Positions 26,998 through 36,865 are shown, counted from the stretch's first letter. The stretch: DNA of 64,000 bases from Chroococcidiopsis sp. TS-821 (GCF_002939305.1 NZ_MVDI01000016.1:23628-87627), one strand, 5' to 3'. Numbers and translations: made by a program. Notes: generated by a model not told the origin, from the letters alone.

Positions 26998-28626
26998 ATG
27001 AATGCAAATTCCTCCAATCGACTTTGGATTTATGACACGACATTACGCGATGGTACTCAGCGCGAGGGACTATCTGTGTCAATTGAAGACAAACTACGAA
27101 TTGCCCGTAGGTTAGATCAATTAGGGATACCCTTTATTGAAGGCGGTTGGCCTGGAGCCAATCCCAAGGATGTACAATTTTTCTGGCAATTGCAAGAAGA
27201 ACCGCTTCAGCAAGCAGAAATTGTGGCGTTTTGTTCGACTCGTCGTCCGCATATTCCCGCTTCTGAAGATCCACTTTTACAAGCAATTCTCTCAGCCGGA
27301 ACGCGCTGGGTGACTATTTTTGGTAAATCGTGGGATTTGCACGTTACCGAAGGCTTAAAAACTAGCCTCAACGAAAACTTGGTAATGATTCAGGATACAA
27401 TTGCGTACCTGCGCAGCCAAGGACGCCGCGTCATTTACGATGCTGAACATTGGTTTGATGGCTTTAAGTACAATCGCGAATATGCTTTAGAAACTTTGCG
27501 TACGGCGATCGCAGCTGGTGCGGAATGGCTTGTCTTATGCGATACGAATGGCGGTACTTTACCACACGAAGTCGGCGCAATCGTTAAAGATGTTGTGGAA
27601 GTCATCGGCGATCGCAACTCACCTCAAATCGGTATCCATACCCACAATGATTCTGATACTGCGGTAGCAAATGCGATCGCGGGTGTCCTCGAAGGCGCGA
27701 GAATGGTACAAGGCACGATGAATGGTTATGGCGAACGTTGCGGTAATGCTAACTTGTGTTCGCTGATTCCCAACTTACAACTAAAGTTAGGCTACTCGTG
27801 TATTCAAGCCGAACAACTTGCCCAACTCGCCCAAACAAGCCGTTTCATTAGCGAAGTCGTCAATCTTGCACCAGACGATCACGCACCGTTTGTTGGACGT
27901 TCAGCGTTTGCCCATAAAGGCGGTATTCATGTTTCTGCGGTTGAACGCAATCCTTTAACTTACGAACACATTCAACCCGAACAAGTTGGTAACAGTCGCC
28001 GTATTGTGATTTCCGATCAAGCAGGATTAAGTAATGTCATTGCCAAAGCACGCACTTTTGGTATCGAACTTGATAAGCAAAACCCCGCTGCTCGTCAAAT
28101 TTTACAGCACCTCAAAAACCTGGAAAGCCAAGGTTATCAATTTGAAGCTGCTGAAGCTAGCTTTGACTTATTAATGCGCGAAGCTTTAGGAAAACGCCAG
28201 CAGTTTTTTACTATTAAAGGCTTTCAAGTTCACTGCGATTTAGTATCAGGAATTGACCAACAAAATAGTGGGGCATTAGCAACAGTCAAAGTCACAGTCA
28301 ACGGTCAAGATATTCTAGAAGCCGCAGAAGGTAATGGTCCAGTAGCCGCGTTAGATGCAGCACTACGCAAAGCGTTAGTCAACTTTTATCCACAAATTGC
28401 CGAATTTGAACTCTCCGACTACAAAGTACGAATCCTCGACGAACATAGCGGCACTTCAGCAAAAACTCGCGTCTTAGTAGAATCACGCAGTCAACAGCAA
28501 CGTTGGACAACTGTCGGTGTTTCTACGAATATTTTAGTAGCCTCTTATCAAGCAGTAGTAGAAGGATTAGAATATGGCTTGTTATTACATTCATCTACGG
28601 AGGTGGCATTAAGTACGCACCAATAA
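26998..28626 (+). CDS. cimA: (R)-citramalate synthase
   Basis: A 542-residue enzyme that condenses pyruvate and acetyl-CoA to citramalate, opening the threonine-independent route to isoleucine. The catalytic motif YDTTLRDGTQREG is at the N-terminus, IEGGWPGANPKD follows, and metal ligands are in IGIHTHNDSDTAVAN. NGYGERCGNANL and FAHKGGIHVSAV are typical of the LeuA/CimA superfamily. The C-terminal 130 residues form the allosteric (LeuA_dimer) domain. GGWPGANPKD distinguishes this CimA type from isopropylmalate synthase. It is monocistronic. Confidence 0.93.
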   Translation: MNANSSNRLWIYDTTLRDGTQREGLSVSIEDKLRIARRLDQLGIPFIEGGWPGANPKDVQFFWQLQEEPLQQAEIVAFCSTRRPHIPASEDPLLQAILSAGTRWVTIFGKSWDLHVTEGLKTSLNENLVMIQDTIAYLRSQGRRVIYDAEHWFDGFKYNREYALETLRTAIAAGAEWLVLCDTNGGTLPHEVGAIVKDVVEVIGDRNSPQIGIHTHNDSDTAVANAIAGVLEGARMVQGTMNGYGERCGNANLCSLIPNLQLKLGYSCIQAEQLAQLAQTSRFISEVVNLAPDDHAPFVGRSAFAHKGGIHVSAVERNPLTYEHIQPEQVGNSRRIVISDQAGLSNVIAKARTFGIELDKQNPAARQILQHLKNLESQGYQFEAAEASFDLLMREALGKRQQFFTIKGFQVHCDLVSGIDQQNSGALATVKVTVNGQDILEAAEGNGPVAALDAALRKALVNFYPQIAEFELSDYKVRILDEHSGTSAKTRVLVESRSQQQRWTTVGVSTNILVASYQAVVEGLEYGLLLHSSTEVALSTHQ

Positions 28627-28629
28627 AAT

Positions 28630-28657
28630 GGTAATAGGTAATCGGTAATGGGTAATA
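28630..28657. repeat. Tandem heptamer repeat (GGTAATN)x4
   Basis: Units GGTAATA, GGTAATC, GGTAATG, GGTAATA directly after the cimA stop codon. STRR-type element. Confidence 0.9.
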
Positions 28658-28784
28658 TAATTTTGAGTTTTGAATTGAAAAGACCAATGACTAATTAGCG
28701 ACTACCAAGTTTTAAATTACATTAATTTCACTCGCTCGCTAGTTGTTACGAACTTCTGTTTATATTAATCTGTACAGACTCAAG

Positions 28785-29579
28785 ATGTTGACTGCATTAC
28801 GGAGATACCAAGAACCAATAGCTGCATCTATTGCCGTAATTTTGTGCGTATTTGGAGTGGTTGCGCTACAAATACCTCAATTAAATCAGTTAAATACACG
28901 TAAAACGCTTACTAAAGAAGCACTTATAAGAGAAACTGAAGCTGAAAAAGTTCGACTTAATTTGTTAAGACAACTCCCTAGTTTTGGCTTTGATAATCTC
29001 GTAGCTAACTGGGTATTTTTAAATTTTCTTCAATATTTTGGCGATGATGAAGTTCGTCCACAAACAGGCTATAGCCTAAGCCCTGAATATTTTGAAATCA
29101 TCTTAGACCGCGATCCGCGTTTTTTACAAGCATACTTATTTCTTTCTTCTAGTACCTCACTTTATGCAGGAATGCCAGAGCGAGCGATCGCATTAATGAA
29201 TCGAAATTTAAAACTTCTTTCTCCGACTGTACCGCAAAGATCTTATTATATTTGGCGTTACAAAGGAATTGATGAATTGTTGTTTCTAGGAGATTCTGTC
29301 GCAGCACAGCAATCGTTTACAACCGCAGCCGAGTGGGCGAGTGTTTACGCTGATGAAGAAAGCAAACAAGTCGCTGCAATTTCCCAAAAAACAGCAGAAT
29401 TTCTTTCTCGTAACCCCAACAGTAAATCAGCACAAGTGGGTGCTTGGACAATGGTTCTCAGCAATCCAGTTGATGCAGCAACGCGTGATTTGGCAATTCG
29501 TCGCATTCAAGCGCTTGGGGGTGAAGTTTCCATTTCTCCTGAAGGAGTTGTACAAGTAAAACCACCACAAGAAGATTAA
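28785..29579 (+). CDS. Membrane-anchored protein with TPR-like helices, function unknown
   Basis: About 264 residues from ATG 28785; a TTG at 28743 would add 14 residues. A single N-terminal membrane anchor (IAASIAVILCVFGVVAL) precedes a soluble helical domain with TPR-like pairs (FLQAYLFLSSSTSLYAGMPE and SVAAQQSFTTAAEWASVY). The conserved-looking segment SFGFDNLVANWVFLNFLQYF suggests a specific fold shared among cyanobacteria. The start lies about 160 bases after cimA, with repeats between. Family name not recognised. Confidence 0.7.
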   Translation: MLTALRRYQEPIAASIAVILCVFGVVALQIPQLNQLNTRKTLTKEALIRETEAEKVRLNLLRQLPSFGFDNLVANWVFLNFLQYFGDDEVRPQTGYSLSPEYFEIILDRDPRFLQAYLFLSSSTSLYAGMPERAIALMNRNLKLLSPTVPQRSYYIWRYKGIDELLFLGDSVAAQQSFTTAAEWASVYADEESKQVAAISQKTAEFLSRNPNSKSAQVGAWTMVLSNPVDAATRDLAIRRIQALGGEVSISPEGVVQVKPPQED

Positions 29580-29635
29580 GAAAGCTTGGCGAATGCATTC
29601 GCGGCTTAAAGACAAAGTTCACCCGCGTGGACTAA

Positions 29636-30451
29636 GTGTATAGGAGGCAAAGTAATATCTATTGGTACAACGGTCAACTAATTTTAAGTAACACTTTAGA
29701 AATTGCAGTTGACGAGCCTGGTTTATTGTATGGAGCTACTGTATTTACAACGCTGCGAGTTTATCATCAATCACTCGCGCATCCTTTAACTAATTGGCAA
29801 GCCCATTGCGATCGCCTCCGTTACAGCATTGAAACCTTTGGCTGGCGATCGCCAAATTGGGCGCAAATCGCGCAAGGTGCAATAAATTTAATACCGCACT
29901 TTCCCGTTCTCAGAATAACTATCTTCCCTGATGGCAGCGAATTAATTACCGGAAGACAGCTACCTCCAGACTTGACAAATAAACAAAAATATGGCGTAAA
30001 AGCTTGGGTGACCGCAGAATTTGCGCGATCGCTACCAATGCATAAAACAGGTAACTATCTATCGGCGTGGTTAGCGAGATTAGCAGCACAGCAACACTCA
30101 GCAGAGGAAGCAATTTTAGTTGACGAACAGGGAAATTGGTTAGAGACGAGTACGGGCAATTTATGGGGGTGGCGCGATAACTGTTGGTGGACGCCGCCAT
30201 TATCAGCAGGAATACTACCAGGAGTTGCGCGATCGCAACTATTAGAATGGATAAAACAGTATTGTCGAGTTCAAGAGGAACCTTGGTTTGCAGATACAGT
30301 CGATACGTTTGAGGCGATCGCCTACTCTAATAGCGTTGTCGAAGTGATTCCGATCCATACAGCGATCGAACAGCATGGAGAAGTCATCCAAAAGACGTAC
30401 GATCCCTACCACTCTAGTCTCAAGCTATTGCGACAACTTTACATAGCATGA
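29636..30451 (+). CDS. Class IV aminotransferase, aminodeoxychorismate-lyase-like
   Basis: A PLP enzyme of fold type IV, about 270 residues. DEPGLLYGATVFTTLRVY is the N-terminal family motif, the PLP Lys is probably in MHKTGNYLSAWLAR, and ETSTGNLWGW plus GILPGVARSQLL bind the cofactor phosphate. 4-amino-4-deoxychorismate lyase (PabC, folate pathway) is the likeliest role; branched-chain or D-amino-acid aminotransferase is the alternative. The start is odd: the first in-frame start is GTG 29636, but the perfect Shine-Dalgarno AGGAGG (29642-29647) lies inside the frame after it. That points to initiation near codon ATC 29657, just before YWYNGQL. Confidence 0.85.
   Translation: MYRRQSNIYWYNGQLILSNTLEIAVDEPGLLYGATVFTTLRVYHQSLAHPLTNWQAHCDRLRYSIETFGWRSPNWAQIAQGAINLIPHFPVLRITIFPDGSELITGRQLPPDLTNKQKYGVKAWVTAEFARSLPMHKTGNYLSAWLARLAAQQHSAEEAILVDEQGNWLETSTGNLWGWRDNCWWTPPLSAGILPGVARSQLLEWIKQYCRVQEEPWFADTVDTFEAIAYSNSVVEVIPIHTAIEQHGEVIQKTYDPYHSSLKLLRQLYIA
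29642..29647 (+). promoter_or_regulatory. Shine-Dalgarno AGGAGG that questions the annotated start
   Basis: AGGAGG lies 6 bases after the first base of GTG 29636 and 9 bases before ATC 29657. No ATG, GTG or TTG lies at a suitable distance downstream in frame, so the gene may use ATC or an upstream GTG without a usable ribosome site. Confidence 0.5.
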
Positions 30452-30539
30452 CAACTAGTCAAAAATTAATGTAGATTAAGAATAGTTAACAATTCCCATA
30501 AAAGCGCCCTCGCACATTAAATTAGGAGGATTGACCTCG

Positions 30540-32378
30540 GTGAATAAACGGTGGAGAAACGCGGGGCTGTACGCACTGCTTGCTGTTGTTGTCGTTGCGC
30601 TAGGAACAGCGTTCTTCGATAGACAACCTCAAAGTCGAGAAACATGGCGTTACAGTCAATTTATTCAAGAAGTAGAACAAGGCAGAGTTGAGCGAGTTAG
30701 CTTAAGTGCAGACCGCACTAGAGCCTTAGTCACGCCCTTAGACGGTGAAAAACGAGTCGTAAACTTACCAAACGACCCTGACTTAATCAATATTCTGACT
30801 AGAAATCAAGTAGATATCTCTGTTTTGCCACAAACCGATGATGGTTTTTGGTTTAGAGCATTAAGCAGTTTATTTGTACCAGCACTACTTTTAGTTGGTT
30901 TATTTTTCTTACTGCGGCGCGCGCAAAATGGTCCTGGTAGTCAGGCGATGAACTTTGGTAAATCCAAAGCCAGAGTCCAGATGGAACCGCAAACCCAAGT
31001 AACCTTTGGTGACGTTGCAGGTATCGACCAAGCCAAGCTAGAACTCAACGAAGTTGTAGACTTTCTGAAAAACGCTGACCGCTTCACCGCAGTCGGGGCA
31101 AAAATTCCTAAAGGCGTGCTGCTAGTTGGACCTCCAGGAACGGGTAAAACGTTACTCGCGCGTGCAGTTGCGGGAGAAGCAGGCGTTCCGTTCTTCTCGA
31201 TCTCAGGTTCAGAATTCGTCGAAATGTTCGTGGGTGTTGGTGCTTCCCGCGTGCGTGACTTGTTTGAACAAGCAAAAGCTAATGCACCTTGTATCGTGTT
31301 CATCGATGAAATTGACGCCGTTGGTCGTCAGCGTGGTGCTGGCTTAGGCGGTGGTAACGACGAACGCGAACAAACCCTCAACCAGTTACTAACCGAAATG
31401 GATGGTTTTGAGGGTAATACGGGTATTATCATCATCGCGGCGACGAACCGTCCTGACGTCCTTGATGCTGCATTATTGCGCCCAGGTCGTTTTGACCGTC
31501 AAGTTGTTGTCGATCGTCCTGACTACGCAGGAAGAGTCGAAATTCTCAAAGTTCACGCGCGTGGTAAAACCTTAGCGAAAGATGTTGACGTTGAAAAGAT
31601 TGCGCGTCGCACTCCTGGCTTTACAGGTGCAGATTTATCAAACTTGTTGAACGAAGCTGCGATTTTAGCCGCACGCCGAAATTTAACGGAAATTTCCATG
31701 GATGAAGTCAACGATGCGATCGATCGCGTTTTGGCAGGTCCAGAGAAGAAAGACCGCGTGATGAGCGAAAAGCGCAAAACTTTAGTAGCCTACCACGAAG
31801 CTGGTCACGCTTTAGTTGGTGCGTTAATGCCTGACTACGACCCTGTACAGAAAATTAGCATTATTCCGCGCGGTCGCGCCGGTGGTTTAACTTGGTTTAC
31901 TCCAAGCGAAGACCGCATGGAAACAGGGCTTTACAGCCGTTCCTACCTAGAAAACCAAATGGCGGTAGCTTTGGGCGGTCGTATTGCTGAAGAAATCATC
32001 TTTGGCGAAGAAGAAGTGACAACAGGTGCTTCTAACGACTTACAGCAAGTGGCTCGCGTAGCACGTCAAATGGTAACGCGTTTTGGAATGAGCGATCGCT
32101 TAGGTCCTGTAGCGTTAGGTCGCCAACAAGGGAATATGTTCCTTGGTCGCGATATCGTTGCTGAACGCGATTTCTCCGAAGAAACAGCAGCAGCAATTGA
32201 TGACGAAGTTCGTGAATTAGTAGAAGTTGCTTATCGCCGCGCAAAAGAAGTTCTTGTCAGCAACCGTCACATTCTCGATCAGCTAGCACAAATGTTGATT
32301 GATAAAGAAACAGTAGACGCAGAAGAACTGCAAGAACTGCTAGCAAATAGCGATGTTAAAACTGCTGCTTTTGCTTAA
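30540..32378 (+). CDS. ftsH: ATP-dependent zinc metalloprotease FtsH
   Basis: About 612 residues from GTG 30540, chosen because AGGAGG (30524-30529) lies 10 bases upstream; TTG 30531 is too close. Two N-terminal transmembrane helices ([18 protein letters not shown], and [19 protein letters not shown]) flank a lumenal or periplasmic loop. The AAA+ domain has GPPGTGKT near residue 200, [15 protein letters not shown], and the second region of homology [20 protein letters not shown]. The protease site is HEAGH at about 419-423. In cyanobacteria such thylakoid FtsH hexamers degrade damaged D1 during PSII repair. Which of the four paralogues this is cannot be settled here. Confidence 0.97.
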   Translation: MNKRWRNAGLYALLAVVVVALGTAFFDRQPQSRETWRYSQFIQEVEQGRVERVSLSADRTRALVTPLDGEKRVVNLPNDPDLINILTRNQVDISVLPQTDDGFWFRALSSLFVPALLLVGLFFLLRRAQNGPGSQAMNFGKSKARVQMEPQTQVTFGDVAGIDQAKLELNEVVDFLKNADRFTAVGAKIPKGVLLVGPPGTGKTLLARAVAGEAGVPFFSISGSEFVEMFVGVGASRVRDLFEQAKANAPCIVFIDEIDAVGRQRGAGLGGGNDEREQTLNQLLTEMDGFEGNTGIIIIAATNRPDVLDAALLRPGRFDRQVVVDRPDYAGRVEILKVHARGKTLAKDVDVEKIARRTPGFTGADLSNLLNEAAILAARRNLTEISMDEVNDAIDRVLAGPEKKDRVMSEKRKTLVAYHEAGHALVGALMPDYDPVQKISIIPRGRAGGLTWFTPSEDRMETGLYSRSYLENQMAVALGGRIAEEIIFGEEEVTTGASNDLQQVARVARQMVTRFGMSDRLGPVALGRQQGNMFLGRDIVAERDFSEETAAAIDDEVRELVEVAYRRAKEVLVSNRHILDQLAQMLIDKETVDAEELQELLANSDVKTAAFA

Positions 32379-32423
32379 TTTGCAGTGGCTACAGCGGTTA
32401 ACAAGCTAAAAACTTAAACACCT

Positions 32424-32466
32424 AGGGTAATTTTAGTGAGTGCTAAAATTACCCTTATTTTTTCTC
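32424..32466 (+). terminator. Strong intrinsic terminator of ftsH
   Basis: A perfect 13-bp stem: AGGGTAATTTTAG (32424-32436) and CTAAAATTACCCT (32443-32455), 6-base loop, followed by TATTTTTT. Confidence 0.92.
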
Positions 32467-32637
32467 TACATAATGTCCTTTAAAACAGGACGGTAATTGG
32501 TTTCAGGAAAACCCTGCTTTTTTACTGGTTCATATAAAGTGCAAGTCACCAATTTTGGAGATTTAGGGTGCGAGTAGAGTAGGTGTAATACCTATCAACA
32601 TTATCTTACGAGCAATAGAAGATTTCGCACAAAAATA

Positions 32638-32659
32638 GGACAAGATGTACATCCTGTCC
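32638..32659 (-). terminator. Intrinsic terminator of the first DUF2382 gene
   Basis: A near-perfect 22-bp palindrome (GGACA...TGTCC around ATGTACAT), read on the minus strand and followed there by TATTTTT. It is 27 bases past the stop codon. The rest of the 32467-32637 gap shows no gene. Confidence 0.8.
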
Positions 32660-32685
32660 CGTCTAAATTAATGGTTTAAAATAGC

Positions 32686-33618
32686 CTATGAAGCTTCAAC
32701 TTTAGGTTTACCCGAAGCCCGCTCGAACCATTCTTGATAGGTTTTTTGACGTTCAGCATCTTCAACAACAATTTCGACGCGGACTTTTTTACACCCTTGA
32801 CGGCGTTCGAGTGCGATCGCATTTAATAACAAGCTAGCAATTTTAGGTGAATCAAATTCCCCACTTACTGTTAAACCATTAGCCGATCCTATTCTCGTAC
32901 CAAACGATTGTGTTGATTGGTTGGCGTCTCCTTCACGCAACTCAATTCCGGTAAGTTCCTCTTGTCCTAGTTCGATTTCAGCAAGTTGTTTGTGCTCTGG
33001 ACTTACTTGTTCAACAATCAGTTTTTCCCGTCTTACGGGAATTTCCACCATCCGAGTTTCTATTTCTTTACGGACAATAACCTCGCCTACTTTGCGTTTG
33101 TTGCGGTCAACAATGATTCTTTCTCCAAGCAAGCGCACAATTTCATCTGCTAATCCTTCTGAGTTACTTGATTTAGATTCTACAGCTATTGCATCTTCAG
33201 AAGGTTCGCTGCTACTAGGGGTCATAGCCGTATATTCTGTTGTATTAGCAGGTGGTACGGGGTTATTATTTTCTGGATATTCCATTGTCGATCTTCCTGT
33301 AGCTATACATTGCGGTAAATTTTTACTTTCTATTGGACTGATATTTACCAAAACAGTCTTATTTATCGGATCTATTTTCTGAACCAACTTACTAACTAAT
33401 AAAACTGGCTCAGTTGTTTGTAAATCTTCTAACAATAAAACTAAATTAATTTGTTTATTCTTATCTAGTTTTACATCGATTACTGTAGCAAATGTTTTGC
33501 CCTGGTTATCCAAGACAACGAAGTTACTTAACTTGCTTTTGAGTTTTTCTAATAGTGCATCTATACGGTTATGGATTGGTATAGATTCATCTCTTAGCAA
33601 AAACTTTTGACTGTTCAT
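32686..33618 (-). CDS. DUF2382 (YsnF/AvaK-type) stress protein, divergent member
   Basis: A 310-residue cytoplasmic protein. Residues about 15-70 resemble a PRC-barrel (VVLDNQGKTFATVIDVKLD). After a Ser/Pro-rich linker, one DUF2382-type segment follows: RKVGEVIVRKEIETRMVEIP and VRREKLIVEQVSPE, the alternating charged strand pattern of YsnF. The C-terminal 75 residues (GEFDSPKIASLLLNAIALE...) are unlike its two neighbours. DUF2382 proteins are linked to general stress, desiccation and akinetes. It is the most distant paralogue in a three-gene same-strand cluster, with its own terminator. Confidence 0.8.
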   Translation of the reverse strand: MNSQKFLLRDESIPIHNRIDALLEKLKSKLSNFVVLDNQGKTFATVIDVKLDKNKQINLVLLLEDLQTTEPVLLVSKLVQKIDPINKTVLVNISPIESKNLPQCIATGRSTMEYPENNNPVPPANTTEYTAMTPSSSEPSEDAIAVESKSSNSEGLADEIVRLLGERIIVDRNKRKVGEVIVRKEIETRMVEIPVRREKLIVEQVSPEHKQLAEIELGQEELTGIELREGDANQSTQSFGTRIGSANGLTVSGEFDSPKIASLLLNAIALERRQGCKKVRVEIVVEDAERQKTYQEWFERASGKPKVEAS

Positions 33619-33693
33619 TTTATTTCACAACATAGCTTACTTTTACTATTGCGCAAAACTGATTATCTTATTTATTTTTATTATTTATAAAAT

Positions 33694-33732
33694 AAAAGTA
33701 GGGGATGTTAATGTATTTTTACCCCTACTTTT
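33694..33732 (-). terminator. Intrinsic terminator of the second DUF2382 gene
   Basis: A perfect 11-bp stem: AAAAGTAGGGG (33694-33704) and CCCCTACTTTT (33722-33732), downstream of the gene ending at 33781 on the minus strand and followed by T-rich DNA on that strand. Confidence 0.8.
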
Positions 33733-33780
33733 CCACCGCTTAAACTTTAAAAAGCGCAAAGCGTCAAAGTGAAACTTTAT

Positions 33781-34695
33781 CTATACGCGGTCATTTGGTA
33801 GACGGTCTTTGTTTTCAACAACGGTACCTTCGTTATGAATGTCTAACTCTTCACGACGAATAGTTTCTTGAGCCTGAACTGTTTCTTGATCTACTTCTTT
33901 TCTAACTCGAACTTCTTCACGAACAAAGGCTTCCTTGCGTACTTCTGGAGTTTCTTCGTAAAGTTCTACGCGAGTTGTTTCACCTTCACCAAATCTAACT
34001 TGGCTGGGATCGACAGCTTTTCCAGCATCAGTAGGAGATACTCTCTCAATAACTACACGCTCTTTTTCAATGGGAATAGAAACCTGCGCAGTTTCTGTTT
34101 CTACACGCTTACCGATAGAAACTTCCCCAGCTTTTCTGCGAACTTTGTTAGCGACGAGACGCTCTTGATAAAGCTTAAGATTTTGATTTGTATCCTCTTT
34201 CAAACCGTACAAATCTTCATCATACTTATAATCATAGGTATCGCGAGTGTAATTTTGTCTGGGAGCAGGAGCCGCCATACCAACAGTTGATGCTGTATCT
34301 AACGGTGCGCCTTCTAGCGGCATCTCAGCAGTTGCTGTTTGACCGCGATATACACCACGAACACGCTCTTCATAGTCGTAATCGACTGTCATGCTTTCAT
34401 CAAATTCTGGCAAGTTTTCTGCCTGTTCTCTTGTCATTCCTACTGCGTATACGCGGTCTGCACCGTAGTCGATCCGCGAACGACCAACAGGCATTAATAC
34501 TTTCTTACCAAAAATCCAGAAACCTAGATCTACAATAAAATAACGAAAATTTCCTTCTTCGTCTACTAAAACGTCGCTTACTGTACCAATTTTTTCATCC
34601 GTTCCTTGCGCGTATACGCTCATTCCCTTGACGTCATTACCATCAAAAGCTTCGCGATAATCGGGGTCAAAATCACTAATTTTTAGAAGTGCCAT
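33781..34695 (-). CDS. PRC-barrel / DUF2382 stress protein (AvaK-like)
   Basis: A 304-residue protein with an N-terminal PRC-barrel (residues about 5-95: DFDPDYREAFDGNDVKGMSV, GTVSDVLVDEEGNFRYFIVD, GKKVLMPVGRSRID). A flexible linker follows, then a C-terminal DUF2382 domain (about 180-295: YQERLVANKVRRKAGEVSIG, VSIPIEKERVVIERVSP, EAFVREEVRVRKE, ETIRREELDIHNEG). The architecture matches AvaK, first described as an akinete marker in Anabaena, and is frequent in desiccation-tolerant cyanobacteria. It has no signal peptide. The gene at 35096-35959 is a close paralogue with the same order of domains. Confidence 0.92.
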   Translation of the reverse strand: MALLKISDFDPDYREAFDGNDVKGMSVYAQGTDEKIGTVSDVLVDEEGNFRYFIVDLGFWIFGKKVLMPVGRSRIDYGADRVYAVGMTREQAENLPEFDESMTVDYDYEERVRGVYRGQTATAEMPLEGAPLDTASTVGMAAPAPRQNYTRDTYDYKYDEDLYGLKEDTNQNLKLYQERLVANKVRRKAGEVSIGKRVETETAQVSIPIEKERVVIERVSPTDAGKAVDPSQVRFGEGETTRVELYEETPEVRKEAFVREEVRVRKEVDQETVQAQETIRREELDIHNEGTVVENKDRLPNDRV

Positions 34696-35095
34696 ACAAA
34701 TGATTCCTCAACCTTGCATTACATAGCTTCTACTTTAGGAAATTCCTAATAGTTATCCATCTTCCTATCGAATGAAATAGAATTTATAAAAAGCTAACTA
34801 CTGATAGATATTTTTTAAGCTAAATATTTATGAATGAAAGAAAACAAAGGTTGTCACTTATTAGTTTTTGTTTTTGGTGTTAAGCGCAGAGAATAGCTGC
34901 ATATTCTCTAACTTTCGGATATCTTTTAGTATTCCTTACGGAGGAATAGTAACAATTTCTCATTCATCGTTTTCAGTTCATGATGAAACTACAAATGACT
35001 CCAAATCTCCTAACTATTAGGAAACTTGGAGGCAACTTTAAGCTTAGCAAGGTACAAACCAGTAAAATTCTTGGTTTAATTCCACACCGACTAGT
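34696..35095. promoter_or_regulatory. Promoter region between DUF2382 paralogues
   Basis: This 400-base gap holds no gene. It must contain the promoter for the 33781-34695 gene; the sequence is AT-rich, and I see no convincing sigma-factor box or terminator. Confidence 0.35.
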
Positions 35096-35959
35096 TTAGA
35101 TATTCTCGTTAAAAATTTTATTCGTTTGGTTAATCTCCGGCTGACCTTGGGTGTCAATGTCCAATTCTTCGCGACGAATTGTTTCTTCAGCTTCTACTGT
35201 ATTTTGTTCGACAATTTTTCTAATTCTAACTTCTTCCCGAACGAAGGCTTCTTTGTGGATCTCTGGCGTTTCCTCGTACACTTCAATACGTGCAATTTCA
35301 CCTTCCTGAAAGTCTAGTTCTCCTGGAGTTATTGTCTCGTCTGTAGTAGGTACGCGCTCAATGACAATACGCTCTTTTTCTATGGGAATTGCTACTTTTG
35401 CGGTTTCAGTCTCAATGCGTTTACCAACGGCAACCTCGCCTGTCTTCACGCGGTTTTTACTTGCTATTAATCTTTCTTCATATAGCTTTAATGTTTGATG
35501 ATTCTGCTCGTTTAAGTTGTAGAGTGAAGAGTCATGTTCATAGCTATATGAGTCGCGATTGTAGGTAGGAGAATTCATTAGATCGTGAGTTTGTCCAGCG
35601 GCAACCAAAGGACGATAGACTTCTCTTACTTGCTCCTCGTAGTCATATTCTACCGTTGAGTGTTCGTCGTATTCTGGCAAGCCTTCGACTTGTACTTTGG
35701 TTAATCCATCTACTGTAACGCGGTTTGTATTGTAGTCGATCCGAGAAAGTCCTATAGGTAGTAGAATTTTCTTGCCCATAGCCTCGAAGCCCGTAGCAAT
35801 CACTAAATATCGAAAACGACCTTCTCCATCGACCAAGGCAGTTGAGACGGTTCCAATTTCTTCTCCGCCTTCGGTATAAAGCTTCAAATTTCTAATGTCA
35901 TCACCACCGAAGGTTTCTCGATAATTTGGGTCGAAGTCTTCGAGTTTGTACAACGGCAT
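35096..35959 (-). CDS. PRC-barrel / DUF2382 stress protein, second paralogue
   Basis: A 287-residue paralogue of the 33781-34695 protein. The PRC-barrel is at the N-terminus (MPLYKLEDFDPNYRETFGGD, GTVSTALVDGEGRFRYLVIA, GKKILLPIGLSRIDY) and DUF2382 at the C-terminus (YEERLIASKNRVKTGEVAVG, VAIPIEKERIVIERVPT, ETIRREELDIDTQG). The linker is shorter and differs most. The tandem pair implies duplication, with each copy keeping its own upstream region, so the two are probably expressed under different conditions. It is probably cytoplasmic. Confidence 0.92.
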   Translation of the reverse strand: MPLYKLEDFDPNYRETFGGDDIRNLKLYTEGGEEIGTVSTALVDGEGRFRYLVIATGFEAMGKKILLPIGLSRIDYNTNRVTVDGLTKVQVEGLPEYDEHSTVEYDYEEQVREVYRPLVAAGQTHDLMNSPTYNRDSYSYEHDSSLYNLNEQNHQTLKLYEERLIASKNRVKTGEVAVGKRIETETAKVAIPIEKERIVIERVPTTDETITPGELDFQEGEIARIEVYEETPEIHKEAFVREEVRIRKIVEQNTVEAEETIRREELDIDTQGQPEINQTNKIFNENI

Positions 35960-36226
35960 ACTATTAATTACCTATTACTCTATATCACGTAATACCTAGA
36001 CTAAAAATATCTTTGGTTTACTCCATCCTTCTGGCGACTGACTTAACGCCGTTTCAAGGCTTAAATATCCGTTAACACTAAAGATGTATTGTCTTGATAT
36101 TTAAGATTTCTAAATTTTATGAGAAGATTTTCAACAAAGATTTATATGTAGTCGCGCTATGGTATCAGAGAAAAATAATTAAAGACAAAAACAACATATT
36201 GCGTGTCGAAAGCATGAATTTTATTT

Positions 36227-36865
36227 ATGATTGAGGCTTGGTTAAATTTGCTGCAACAGAATCGGGCGATCGCAGTTATTCGTGCGACTCAACACGAACA
36301 GGGCTATCAAATGGCAAAAGCCGTAGCCGTAGGTGGAATCAAGCTTATTGAAGTTGCGTGGAATAGCGATCGCAGTGCAGATTTAATCGCGCGGCTACAA
36401 GCCGAATTACCCCAATGCACGATTGGTACGGGTACATTGCTAGATTTAGCACAACTCAACGATGCGATCGCTGCCAAAGCAAAATTTCTGTTCAGCCCGC
36501 ATTGCGACACCGCGATGATTCGCGCAGCAGTGCAACAAAACATACCAATAATTCCTGGTGCGCTATCACCAACAGAAATTATGACGGCTTACACTGCTGG
36601 AGCAAGTTGCGTCAAAGTCTTTCCAATCCAAGCTGTAGGAGGCGCAAGCTACATTAAAAGTTTGCAAGAACCACTCGGACATATACCATTAATCCCTACA
36701 GGGGGAGTGACGATCGCGAATGCGTCTGATTTTATTGCAGCCGGAGCGATCGCGGTAGGTTTAGCCAGCGAACTATTTCCTAAACATTTAGTTGCTGCCG
36801 AAAATTGGCAAGCAATTAGTCAACAAGCAAAAACCTTAGTGGAAAAACTGCATCAAATTCAGTGA
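36227..36865 (+). CDS. eda: KDPG / 4-hydroxy-2-oxoglutarate aldolase
   Basis: A 212-residue class I aldolase that cleaves 2-keto-3-deoxy-6-phosphogluconate to pyruvate and glyceraldehyde-3-phosphate (Entner-Doudoroff pathway). It shows AIAVIRATQHEQG, KLIEVAWNS (catalytic Glu), TIGTGTLLDL, FSPHCDT and SCVKVFPIQAVGG with the Schiff-base Lys. Length and motifs are typical. Its last 7 bases overlap the stop of the convergent pentapeptide gene. No other Entner-Doudoroff gene is adjacent. Confidence 0.94.
   Translation: MIEAWLNLLQQNRAIAVIRATQHEQGYQMAKAVAVGGIKLIEVAWNSDRSADLIARLQAELPQCTIGTGTLLDLAQLNDAIAAKAKFLFSPHCDTAMIRAAVQQNIPIIPGALSPTEIMTAYTAGASCVKVFPIQAVGGASYIKSLQEPLGHIPLIPTGGVTIANASDFIAAGAIAVGLASELFPKHLVAAENWQAISQQAKTLVEKLHQIQ

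Noticed and set aside
32921..33382. 153-codon open frame on the plus strand opposite a DUF2382 gene
   Set aside because: Ser/Ile-rich shadow frame wholly antisense to a protein with clear domains.
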